This document shows, piece by piece, positions 7,634 through 14,733 of a stretch of 20,560 bases of DNA. Both the position numbers and the translations under genes were made by a program. Numbering within the stretch: position 1 is the first letter of the stretch; the number at the start of each line of letters is the position of its first letter. This DNA comes from Bacteroidales bacterium (lineage in GTDB: Bacteria > Bacteroidota > Bacteroidia > Bacteroidales > Paludibacteraceae), in contig CAAGML010000135.1 in NCBI GenBank assembly GCA_900771035.1, positions 1 to 20,560 of the forward strand, read 5' to 3'. Below the pieces are notes generated by a model. That model worked only from the letters and a program-made list of their open reading frames with translations. It was not told where the DNA came from and did no database searches.

Positions 7634-8899
7634 ATGAGTCAAAAAACAGACATAATAGATTTAATCAAACATGAGGTGCTTCCTGCCATAGGATGCACCG
7701 AACCAATTGCCGTTGCGCTGGCTGTGGCCAAGGCTGCTGAGACGTTAGGCTCAGTTCCCGCCAAAATCACCGCACGACTCAGCGCAAACATCATTAAGAA
7801 CGCAATGGGTGTCGGCATTCCCGGCACAGGCATGGTTGGTCTGCCAATCGCCATTGCCCTTGGTGCCACCGTCGGTAAAAGCGAATACCAGCTTGAGGTG
7901 CTGCGCGACTGTACGGCTGAGGCTGTCGAACGTGGACGCAAGATGATAGAGGAAGGCGTAATCTCCGTTGAACTCAAACCGACGGACGAGAAACTCTATA
8001 TCGAGATTGAGGTGTTCGGAAATGGTCACAATGCCAAAGCAATAATTGCCGGCAACCACACCAATTTCGTTCATATCGAGCGTGACGGCGAGGTGCTGCT
8101 TGACAAAAACCATGGAGAGAAAGAGGTTGGCGGCGAAGAGGTCATCCAACTGAACATGCGTATGGTCTATGACTTTGCGATGAATACACCTGTTGAGGAT
8201 CTCAGGTTTATCCTTGAGGCACGGAAGCTGAACGACGAGGTTTCGCACCACTCGCTGAATGGTCATTTCGGTCATGAGGTGGGTCGCGCCATGACTTCGT
8301 CACCCGAACTTTTCGGCAGGACGGTATATGCTCAGGTCGTAGGACGTACAGCAGCTGCCGCAGATGCACGTATGGATGGCTGTCCTATGGCGGTGATGAG
8401 CAATTCCGGCTCTGGCAATCAAGGCATTGCCGCGACAATGCCCGTCGTGACATACGCTGAGGAGATTAAGGCTACCGAAGAACAGATGATACGCGCGCTC
8501 ACTCTGTCGCACCTCACTGCCATATACATAAAGCAGAACCTCGGACGACTTTCTGCTCTCTGCGGTTGCGTGGTGGCATCTACAGGCTCGGCATGTGGCA
8601 TCACTTACCTTATGGGCGGAACGTACGACAACATCTGCTATACTGTCAAGAATATGGTGGCTACACTTACCGGTATGCTTTGTGACGGTGCGAAACCCTC
8701 CTGTGCGCTGAAACTCGCCACTGGTGTCAGCACTGCGCTCATGTGTGCGAAACTTGCGATGAACGGACACTATGTGTCATCGGTGGAGGGAATTGTTGAC
8801 GACTCGGTCGATAAGTCGGTTAAGAATATGACTACGGTCGGGCGGGACGGAATGCTTGAAACCGACAGACTGGTGCTAAAAATAATGACGAATAAATGA
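7634..8899 (+). CDS. L-cysteine desulfidase family protein (CyuA/YhaM, UPF0597)
   Basis: Members of this family break cysteine into pyruvate, ammonia and sulfide using an oxygen-sensitive iron-sulfur cluster; others were long annotated as a serine dehydratase alpha-chain family. The 421-residue protein has the family's opening PAIGCTEPIAVALA with Cys21, the glycine-rich NSGSGNQG (257-264), and conserved cysteines at 310, 312, 350 and 357 (SALCGC and LCDGAKPSC), candidates for cluster ligands. Length is typical. It is the last gene of the lipid A operon, 11 bases after lpxA and directly before a strong terminator. Its metabolic role does not obviously fit lipid A synthesis, so the link is probably shared transcription. 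Whether the substrate is cysteine or serine cannot be read here. Confidence 0.9.
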   Translation: MSQKTDIIDLIKHEVLPAIGCTEPIAVALAVAKAAETLGSVPAKITARLSANIIKNAMGVGIPGTGMVGLPIAIALGATVGKSEYQLEVLRDCTAEAVERGRKMIEEGVISVELKPTDEKLYIEIEVFGNGHNAKAIIAGNHTNFVHIERDGEVLLDKNHGEKEVGGEEVIQLNMRMVYDFAMNTPVEDLRFILEARKLNDEVSHHSLNGHFGHEVGRAMTSSPELFGRTVYAQVVGRTAAAADARMDGCPMAVMSNSGSGNQGIAATMPVVTYAEEIKATEEQMIRALTLSHLTAIYIKQNLGRLSALCGCVVASTGSACGITYLMGGTYDNICYTVKNMVATLTGMLCDGAKPSCALKLATGVSTALMCAKLAMNGHYVSSVEGIVDDSVDKSVKNMTTVGRDGMLETDRLVLKIMTNK

Positions 8900-8928
8900 G
8901 AAACAGCCCATTCGGGCTGTTTCTTTTT
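8899..8928 (+). terminator. Intrinsic terminator of the lipid A operon
   Basis: A perfect 11-base-pair stem (8899-8909 with 8914-8924, core ACAGCCC/GGGCTGT) with the four-base loop ATTC runs into a T tract. It starts on the last base of the stop codon of the desulfidase-family gene. Because the stem is flanked by A and T runs it may work in both directions, but no gene converges on it. Confidence 0.92.
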
Positions 8929-8996
8929 CTATATGCAATATGTTTTACAGGTTGAAAAGGGAAAACAACATAAAAACCTACCCCCAACTTTTTAGG

Positions 8997-9111
8997 TGAA
9001 ATTATTGAAATTATTGAAATCGCATACCGTCCTTAAGCAAAAACAGAGACCATAGCGACCTTCGAAAATCGCATTCATTCCGACATAATAAAAGAGCAAG
9101 AAAAGAGCAAG
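8997..9111. repeat. Short tandem repeats upstream of the polysaccharide promoter
   Basis: The gap from 8929 to 9220 contains no gene I can support. It holds a 9-base unit TGAAATTAT repeated 2.7 times (8997-9020), an exact tandem 11-mer AAAAGAGCAAG (9090-9111), and a dispersed pair of AAATCGCAT near 9018 and 9067. These may be protein-binding sites or slippage products; the sequence does not say which. Confidence 0.6.
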
Positions 9112-9220
9112 CCCTACCGTACCATAAAAAACGGAAAACAATAAAATGTCATCACGCCTATTTCAAAATAATATTTCATCACTCACATACAAATTCTTTT
9201 GAAAATTCACCCGATTATTT

Positions 9221-9251
9221 TTTGTAGTTACAAAAAAAATGATTACATTTG
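9221..9251 (+). promoter_or_regulatory. Promoter of the surface polysaccharide operon
   Basis: TTTG at 9221-9224 and TACATTTG at 9244-9251 are separated by exactly 19 bases, the Bacteroidota consensus. Transcription should begin near 9256-9260, about 360 bases before the first gene. I see no long inverted repeats flanking it, so an invertible promoter is not supported. Confidence 0.8.
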
Positions 9252-9505
9252 CACGATAATATGTATGGTTTCAGCCATTCATGTTATTAAGGACTCTTTC
9301 GAGGAAAATTAGACATTCGTATTCTGCCGTTGGATAACCGGAATATGGTTGTCACTCTGTCGTTTATGTTATTCGGCACGTTAATGCCGGAAGAATGTTT
9401 TGTGCCTTCTTAACTTAAAATATAGTATCGTTTTTTATACACGGCGAGTTGCTGACATTGGTTTTGCAAAAAAAGAAGAAGTTTATTGACATCAGAGATG
9501 GCTTC

Positions 9506-9528
9506 GCAGATTGAATATCTGCTTTTCC
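9506..9528 (+). terminator. Terminator-like hairpin (possible attenuator) in the leader
   Basis: GCAGAT (9506-9511) and ATCTGC (9517-9522) form a perfect six-pair stem with a five-base loop, followed by TTTTCCTC. This is a weak intrinsic terminator at best. A 14-codon open frame starting at the ATG at 9498 and ending at the TAG at 9540-9542 runs through the hairpin, so translation could in principle prevent it from forming. Confidence 0.35.
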
Positions 9529-9572
9529 TCGGTGGAGATTAGTTGTGAGTTGAAGGCTTTTGAGAAAAACCG

Positions 9573-9595
9573 TTTTTTTTTTTTTTTTTTTTTTT
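9573..9595 (+). repeat. Homopolymer of 23 T in the leader
   Basis: An uninterrupted run of 23 T begins just after AAAAACCG and ends 22 bases before the ATG of the first polysaccharide gene. Runs this long are prone to slipped-strand length change during replication and to RNA polymerase slippage or termination. It is outside the coding sequence if the ATG at 9618 is the start, so length change would alter expression rather than reading frame. The exact length may also be affected by sequencing error. Confidence 0.85.
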
Positions 9596-9617
9596 GATTG
9601 ATGGAATTAACATTTTT

Positions 9618-10226
9618 ATGAAGAACGAAATATATACGATGCGAGACGGGTATCAGGTGAACATCCCGATACCGACAAGTTACAAGGATTGTGCGACGCT
9701 TGTGAAATCCGATTACTACAGGATTTACGGACATGTGGACAACATCGTCAAAATATGGCTGAAATCACTGTTCAGAAAAGAGATAAAATGTCTGTTCTGG
9801 TTCAGACTGGCCAGTTACCGCGGAGTGTTTTATTATCTCTGTCTGTTTATGAACTTCCTTTGCCGTGAAAGGTATCACTGTGAATTGTCGCCGGGAATGC
9901 GTGTTGGGTATGGATTGTATATAGGACATGTGTATTCGATAATCGTGAACGCAAAATGCGTGGTGGGAAACAATGTTAACCTGAGCCAGTTCTTGAACGT
10001 TGGGACAAACAAAGAAAAACAAGCCATCATAGGCGACAATGTGTATATAGGACCAATGACATGCATTGTGGAAGACGTACATATAGGACACGACACGACG
10101 GTGGGAGCAGGTTCGGTGGTGACAAGAGACTTAGCGGCAGGGACGACAGGCGTGGGGGATCCATGCAGGGCAATAGGTCCGAGCAGACATCCTGAGTACG
10201 TGCACAACCGATGGAACATCGGTTAG
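9618..10226 (+). CDS. Hexapeptide-repeat acetyltransferase (serine acetyltransferase-like fold), polysaccharide locus
   Basis: A 202-residue protein whose C-terminal part (about 88-190) is a left-handed beta-helix: VVGNNVNLS, AIIGDNVYIGP, VHIGHDTTVGAGSVVTRDL and GVGDP. It resembles serine acetyltransferases, including YGLYIGH where one active-site histidine lies, but lacks the long N-terminal helical domain and the second histidine region of true CysE. Proteins of this kind in capsule loci usually transfer acetyl from acetyl-CoA to a sugar or sugar precursor, so O-acetylation of the glycan is the best guess. I chose the ATG at 9618; the longer frame beginning at TTG 9594 would start inside the T run. 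It is first in the operon, 40 bases before the pyruvyl transferase-like gene. Confidence 0.8.
   Translation: MKNEIYTMRDGYQVNIPIPTSYKDCATLVKSDYYRIYGHVDNIVKIWLKSLFRKEIKCLFWFRLASYRGVFYYLCLFMNFLCRERYHCELSPGMRVGYGLYIGHVYSIIVNAKCVVGNNVNLSQFLNVGTNKEKQAIIGDNVYIGPMTCIVEDVHIGHDTTVGAGSVVTRDLAAGTTGVGDPCRAIGPSRHPEYVHNRWNIG
10206..10224 (+). other. Hairpin over the stop codon of the acetyltransferase gene
   Basis: AACCGAT (10206-10212) and ATCGGTT (10218-10224) form a perfect seven-pair stem with a five-base loop, reaching into the TAG stop (10224-10226). No T tract follows, so it is not a normal terminator; it might protect or help process the message between the first and second genes. Confidence 0.4.
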
Positions 10227-10266
10227 CCAACAGCCGAAATAATATTGAAAAAACCAATAATAAATC

Positions 10267-11418
10267 ATGAAAGTACTGTTATCAGGAGTAGAGACCAACA
10301 ACAAAGGTGCGGAGCTGATGCTCTACGCTATACTTCAGGAATTAGAGAGAAAACACCCGGATGCTGAAGTGTTCGTGACACCAGAGATGGTGCGTGAGGG
10401 AACAGAACACTTAAAAACGGCAATCAAAGTGAACATCGTCACTATGCCTTGGGCAGCGAGAGTGTGCGCACTGTTGAAAATCACAGGAGCGTTGAACAGA
10501 ATGGGAATCCGTAGCGGATACCTGAACAACTACTGCCCCGTGGAGGGATTGGACTATTTCATCGACGGCAGCGGACTGCTGTTCTCAGACCAGAGAATAG
10601 ACGACCCGGCGATTGCGGAGACATGGCATCACCGCCTGAAATACCTGAAGTGCAAAGGAGCGAAAATAGTTTTCCTGCCACAGGCATTCGGCCCGATAAA
10701 AAAGAGATGGACAATAAATACCGTGAAGGCATTGGGAAAATACGCAGACCTGATATATGCACGCGATGAGGTGTCGTACGGCAACCTGTCTGCAATAGTG
10801 ACAGACCGAACAAAGCTGAGGCGGTCAACAGACTTCACTTCGTTGGTGGACGGCGTTGTGCCGTCCCGTTATTCACACTTAGCGGGCAAAGTGTGCATCA
10901 TACCGAACATCCAGATGGTAAGCAAGGGAGTGATGACACTCAGAGAGTACTGCTGGCTTCTGCATACGATTATACACACATGCCGGGAGAACGGCCACGA
11001 CTGCTACCTGCTGAACCATGAGGGCGAAAAGGACAAGAGACTGATGAACGACCTAAGAGTCCTGTATGACGACGATGTGGAGAGAGTGTCAGGACTGAAT
11101 GCCATGGAGGTGAAGGGTCTGATTTCTACGGCATATATAGTGATTTCATCACGTTTCCATGGAGCCGTGTCGGCACTGAACACAAAAGTGCCGTGCCTGA
11201 CGACGAGTTGGAATCATAAATACGAGGAACTGTACAAGGATTACGGCGTGGAGTCTGGCGTGCTGCCCATCAAAGAGACCGGCGCAATGAATAGGATGAT
11301 TGCAGACACTCTGAACAGTAAAAAAAGAGAGGCAATCCGGGCGAAACTTGAAGTGGCGGAAGAGAGAGTCAGACAACAAGCCAGAGATATGTGGTCCGAA
11401 ATTTGGAGCATGGAATGA
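10267..11418 (+). CDS. Polysaccharide pyruvyl transferase family protein
   Basis: A 383-residue cytoplasmic protein of the polysaccharide pyruvyl transferase family, whose members add a pyruvate ketal to sugar residues from phosphoenolpyruvate. Supporting features are the N-terminal GVETNNKGAELMLYAIL (7-23), a glycine-rich GSGLLF segment, FLPQAFGPI, and the C-terminal ISSRFHGAVSAL (293-304), whose Arg-x-His is a hallmark of the family's GT-B-like fold. The length is typical. Some members of this family in capsule loci act on other substrates, so ketal formation here is a family-based inference. It ends with TGA overlapping the ATG of the next gene. Confidence 0.88.
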   Translation: MKVLLSGVETNNKGAELMLYAILQELERKHPDAEVFVTPEMVREGTEHLKTAIKVNIVTMPWAARVCALLKITGALNRMGIRSGYLNNYCPVEGLDYFIDGSGLLFSDQRIDDPAIAETWHHRLKYLKCKGAKIVFLPQAFGPIKKRWTINTVKALGKYADLIYARDEVSYGNLSAIVTDRTKLRRSTDFTSLVDGVVPSRYSHLAGKVCIIPNIQMVSKGVMTLREYCWLLHTIIHTCRENGHDCYLLNHEGEKDKRLMNDLRVLYDDDVERVSGLNAMEVKGLISTAYIVISSRFHGAVSALNTKVPCLTTSWNHKYEELYKDYGVESGVLPIKETGAMNRMIADTLNSKKREAIRAKLEVAEERVRQQARDMWSEIWSME

Positions 11419-12284
11419 CGACATACACATTCGTAATACCGCACAGAAATAATCCCGGGTTGCTGAACAGGTGTCTCGGGAGTATCCCTGTGCGCGATGA
11501 TGTGCAGATAATAGTTGTGGACGACAACAGCCGCGAGGAGAGCCAGCCGGACGTGAGGCGGGGGGACGTGGAGGTGATACGTATTGACAAAGAACACACG
11601 AAAGGAGCGGGACATGCCAGAAACGTGGGAATGCAGAGGGCGGAAGGCAAGTGGCTGCTGTTCGCCGACTGTGACGACTACTATACAGACGGGTTCATTG
11701 ACGTTTTGGACAGATACAAGGACGAGGATATTGACGTGCTTTACTATAACTTCAACGTCGTGGATGGAAAAAACGGCAGGAGACAGGACGACTGGAAGCT
11801 GCAAAAGGCGGTAAGCGGATATGACGGGACAGAGGAGATGAAGGATTGTGTGAGATACTTAAACAACCAACCATGGACAAAAATGGTGTCGCGGGAGTTC
11901 GTGGAGAGGAACAACATACGGTTTGAAGAGGTGAGAAACGGCAACGACGTACTGTTTGCTTTGATGACAGGGATAAGGTGCAGGAGAATGGCCGTCTGCC
12001 AGGAACGGCTTTACAACTACGTGATAACACCGGGAAGCATCGGTACCAGGAGACAGTCGTTGGAAGACATTCTGTGCCGCTTCACTCATTATGTGAAACA
12101 TAACCGTGTGAACGAGATGTTGGGACATGAGGAGTGGAACGATGGTCTGCTGCGGTTCATATACTATGAACTGTTGGTGCGTGAACCGTTGATACGGAAA
12201 CTCTACTTAGCTGCCGCCATATTGATTAAGTACCCAAGGATATGGCATGTCAGAAACGAATGGGTAAAAATGATTTTCGCATGA
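11415..12284 (+). CDS. Family 2 glycosyltransferase (GT-A fold)
   Basis: A 289-residue inverting glycosyltransferase that should add one sugar to the lipid-linked repeat unit on the cytoplasmic face of the membrane. It opens with TFVIPHRNNPGLLNRCL and carries the nucleotide-binding IIVVDDNSR (32-40), GAGHARNVGMQRAEG (65-78) and the metal-binding FADCDDYYTDGF (83-94), all standard for GT2. The donor and acceptor sugars are not readable. I chose the ATG at 11415, which overlaps the previous stop in an ATGA; a GTG at 11391 would add eight residues with no family counterpart. Of 30 arginine codons, 18 are AGA or AGG, unlike the lipid A genes. Confidence 0.93.
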   Translation: MTTYTFVIPHRNNPGLLNRCLGSIPVRDDVQIIVVDDNSREESQPDVRRGDVEVIRIDKEHTKGAGHARNVGMQRAEGKWLLFADCDDYYTDGFIDVLDRYKDEDIDVLYYNFNVVDGKNGRRQDDWKLQKAVSGYDGTEEMKDCVRYLNNQPWTKMVSREFVERNNIRFEEVRNGNDVLFALMTGIRCRRMAVCQERLYNYVITPGSIGTRRQSLEDILCRFTHYVKHNRVNEMLGHEEWNDGLLRFIYYELLVREPLIRKLYLAAAILIKYPRIWHVRNEWVKMIFA

Positions 12285-13420
12285 AAGTGTTAATCGCAGG
12301 CGATTTTTGCCAGACAGGAAGGGTGGATGGCTGTGTGAGATCCGGGGAGTACGGCAAACTGTTCGACACGGTTAAGCCATACACCGGGAAAGCCGACTAC
12401 AGCATAGTGAACCTGGAAATCCCAATCGTGCCGAGAGGGGAGAAGGCAAAACCCATAGCCAAATACGGGCCATCGCTGAAGGGAAGCGAGGAGGCTGTGA
12501 AGGCTTTAGCGTACGGAGGCTTTGACTGCTGCACGCTTGCGAACAACCATGTGATGGATCAGGGGGAGAAATGCTGCATTGCCACAAAAGAAACCGTTGA
12601 GCGTAACGGCCTTGACACCGTTGGTGCCGGCAGAAACATCAGCGAGGCAAGTTCGGTGCTGTATAAAAAGATAAACGGAGAAACCTTGGCAATCATCAAC
12701 TGCTGCGAGCATGAGTTTTCGACGGCAGACGAAGTGAGGGCAGGCGCAAATCCCATCAACCCAATTCAGATATACTATCAGATACAGGAGGCTAAGAGTA
12801 GGGGAGAACATGTAATAGTAATCACCCACGGAGGAGCGGAGATGTATCAACTGCCGACTCCCGGAATGCAGGAGCGTTACCGTTTCTTCATAGATGCCGG
12901 GGCACGGGCAGTGGTGAACCATCACCAACATTGTCTGAGCGGTTATGAGAGATACGGGAACGGTGTGATATTCTATGGTTTAGGTAATTTCTGTTTCGAT
13001 ACGTCCGGGGATAAAGACGATTTGCGGACAGATGGATATATGGTTGAACTGGATTTGTCGGAGAGTGTGGGTTTTGAGATATATCCGTACCGTCAATGCG
13101 CTGACACGGCAGGAGTGAGAATGCTGAGTGCTGCAGACGATGACCATAAGAGGATATTGGGCAAAGTGGAGGAGCTGAACAGAATGATTAACGACCCTGC
13201 CACACTGGTTGAGAAATTCAACGAGTTGGTTGACAGGCAGGAGATGTTTTACAACAATATGTTCTCGCCGTTCGGTGAGCGGTTTTTCTGGAGACTGAAG
13301 AGAATAGGAATGCTCGGGGTGGTGCTCCGGATGTTTAATTGGGCAAAAGCGATGGACATAGTGGCATGTGAAACACACTATGAGAGGTTCGTAAGGATGA
13401 TTGAAAGGAAAATAAAATAG
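12281..13420 (+). CDS. CapA family protein (PGA_cap, metallophosphatase-like fold)
   Basis: The 379-residue protein has the full motif series of the CapA family named after the poly-gamma-glutamate capsule protein of Bacillus: AGDF (6-9), NLE (44-46), ANNHVMDQG (87-95), THGG (182-185), NHHQH (213-217) and GLGNFCFD (233-240). The fold is that of calcineurin-like metallophosphatases with probable metal-binding residues kept. No signal peptide or membrane helix is visible, so this copy looks cytoplasmic. Members occur in many capsule loci without making polyglutamate, and the biochemical activity is generally not established. It overlaps the glycosyltransferase stop by an ATGA. The nearby ATP-grasp gene makes amino acid or phosphate chemistry on the glycan plausible. 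Confidence 0.88.
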   Translation: MKVLIAGDFCQTGRVDGCVRSGEYGKLFDTVKPYTGKADYSIVNLEIPIVPRGEKAKPIAKYGPSLKGSEEAVKALAYGGFDCCTLANNHVMDQGEKCCIATKETVERNGLDTVGAGRNISEASSVLYKKINGETLAIINCCEHEFSTADEVRAGANPINPIQIYYQIQEAKSRGEHVIVITHGGAEMYQLPTPGMQERYRFFIDAGARAVVNHHQHCLSGYERYGNGVIFYGLGNFCFDTSGDKDDLRTDGYMVELDLSESVGFEIYPYRQCADTAGVRMLSAADDDHKRILGKVEELNRMINDPATLVEKFNELVDRQEMFYNNMFSPFGERFFWRLKRIGMLGVVLRMFNWAKAMDIVACETHYERFVRMIERKIK

Positions 13421-13446
13421 GCTAAGGGCTAATAGCCAAAGCGAAT

Positions 13447-14733
13447 ATGGGAAATGCAGGACATCTGAAATACTCTGATGTAGTCCAACTGAACAGGAAA
13501 CTGGTTCTTATCTACAACTGGATTTATATCTTCTCGTATATCTCAAGAATAGTCATACAGAAGTATGTGCTGGGAGGAGACAATGCGGGAAGAGGAATAT
13601 TCGTGATGTCGATACTGGCACTGCTGATAAACCTGCCTAAAATAGTGAAATTCTTCTTCAACAATGCCAGACCTGCCTGCCAGTTGTGGCTGTGGCTGAC
13701 GGCATTCTCGTTCGTTAACTCCATGATAATGGGGTACACGTGGAAGGACGGTTTCATATTCTATGTGCGCGAAAACTTCACCGAGCCACTTGTCTTCCTG
13801 ATGGTGGCGACATGTATGCTGAGGGAACACCAGACAAAGACGCTCACCGTGATGCTGAGCTCGCTGCTGTTCTTCATAGCCATCGGAATCTTCAAGACAG
13901 ACTTCAGCACCAGTTACCGTGGCAGATACCTTAACGATGACATCGGTAATTTCCTGCCTCTGTTTGCGGTTCCTACGATTCTTGTGGCATCAATGCTCCG
14001 ACAGAAGGAGGTTATCAAAAAGAGTTTCATACCGATAGTGATACTGGCGTTTGTCTTGATTCTCCTGTGTGCAACGAGAAAGTCCTTCGCAGCCATTCTC
14101 ATCATACTGGCAGCATATATGTTAGGCAGGATAAATATGAAAAAAGCCTCGCATGTGACACTGCTCATCACAATGATAGTGGTGACATACGTAGGATTGA
14201 CATTCGTGATGGAGAACACCGTGTTGGGAGAACGCTTCAGCGGTTCGTTCAAAGAGCAGGAAGAGGTGTTCCCGTTGGTGAGCGACCCTGTGGCGAACAA
14301 AGTGCTCAACGGTCTGGTGGGAGACAGAGCCGTGATGTACTATTATGGGACGAAAGTGTTCCTGGAACATCCGGTGAATGGCGTTGGGCTACTGAACTAC
14401 AGCAAAGTGACGGGCGAGAGAATCCGTATACATTCAGAATACATCGTGCAGCTGTGCGAGAACGGGATAATAGGCTTCGCACTGTTGGTGGCATTCATAG
14501 CCGTGGTGCTTCACCAACTGATGAACGCAGAGATGAGACAGGAGACGCACAAGATAGTGATTGGCGGATTTCTGGCAATGCTCGTGATAGACTTTACCGC
14601 ATGGACTTACTGCTCAGACTACGCAATGGTGGTGTATGCAGTGGTGCTGGCGACATTATATCCGAAAACCAAAACAGTCGATATTACAGCGGAGGAGAAG
14701 GAAGATGAAGAAAATAGCAATAGTGAACAGTGA
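13447..14733 (+). CDS. Wzy-type polymerase / O-antigen ligase family membrane protein
   Basis: A 428-residue polytopic membrane protein with about ten to twelve hydrophobic segments and a large periplasmic loop near residues 255-330. After the loop comes HSEYIVQLCENGIIGF (329-344), matching the conserved pattern of the O-antigen ligase and polymerase family. In a polysaccharide operon it most likely polymerises repeat units in the periplasm (Wzy), though joining glycan to lipid A core or protein cannot be excluded. The C-terminal tail (about 410-428) is highly acidic. It follows CapA after 26 bases, and its end overlaps the ATP-grasp gene by 29 bases. No flippase gene is in the window to complete a Wzx/Wzy system. 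Confidence 0.88.
   Translation: MGNAGHLKYSDVVQLNRKLVLIYNWIYIFSYISRIVIQKYVLGGDNAGRGIFVMSILALLINLPKIVKFFFNNARPACQLWLWLTAFSFVNSMIMGYTWKDGFIFYVRENFTEPLVFLMVATCMLREHQTKTLTVMLSSLLFFIAIGIFKTDFSTSYRGRYLNDDIGNFLPLFAVPTILVASMLRQKEVIKKSFIPIVILAFVLILLCATRKSFAAILIILAAYMLGRINMKKASHVTLLITMIVVTYVGLTFVMENTVLGERFSGSFKEQEEVFPLVSDPVANKVLNGLVGDRAVMYYYGTKVFLEHPVNGVGLLNYSKVTGERIRIHSEYIVQLCENGIIGFALLVAFIAVVLHQLMNAEMRQETHKIVIGGFLAMLVIDFTAWTYCSDYAMVVYAVVLATLYPKTKTVDITAEEKEDEENSNSEQ

Larger units (their letters stand above)
9258..9617 (+). promoter_or_regulatory. Long structured 5' leader of the polysaccharide operon
   Basis: About 360 transcribed bases without a convincing gene. Hairpins visible are 9258-9268 with 9275-9285 (one T-T mismatch, starting at the expected first base of the RNA); 9333-9339 with 9347-9353; and 9374-9378 with 9385-9389. 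GGCAC at 9375-9379 can instead pair with GTGCC at 9402-9406, so two exclusive structures are possible. Further down are a terminator-like hairpin (9506-9528) and a run of 23 T. Long leaders before Bacteroides capsule operons are targets of UpxY antiterminators; no upxY-like gene is present in this window, so if that mechanism applies the factor is encoded elsewhere. Regulatory function is inferred. Confidence 0.55.

Noticed and set aside
9029..9294. Possible invertible promoter: GTCCTTAA at 9029 and TTAAGGAC at 9287 flank the polysaccharide promoter
   Set aside because: Only eight bases match and flanking bases do not; a pair this short is expected by chance in 260 bases, and no invertase gene is in the window.
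9594..9617. Upstream TTG start for the acetyltransferase
   Set aside because: It begins within the T run, adds eight residues without family support, and the ATG at 9618 is a normal start.
13420..13437. Small hairpin GGCTA/TAGCC between the CapA-like and Wzy-like genes
   Set aside because: Five base pairs with a large loop and no T tract; too weak to call a terminator.
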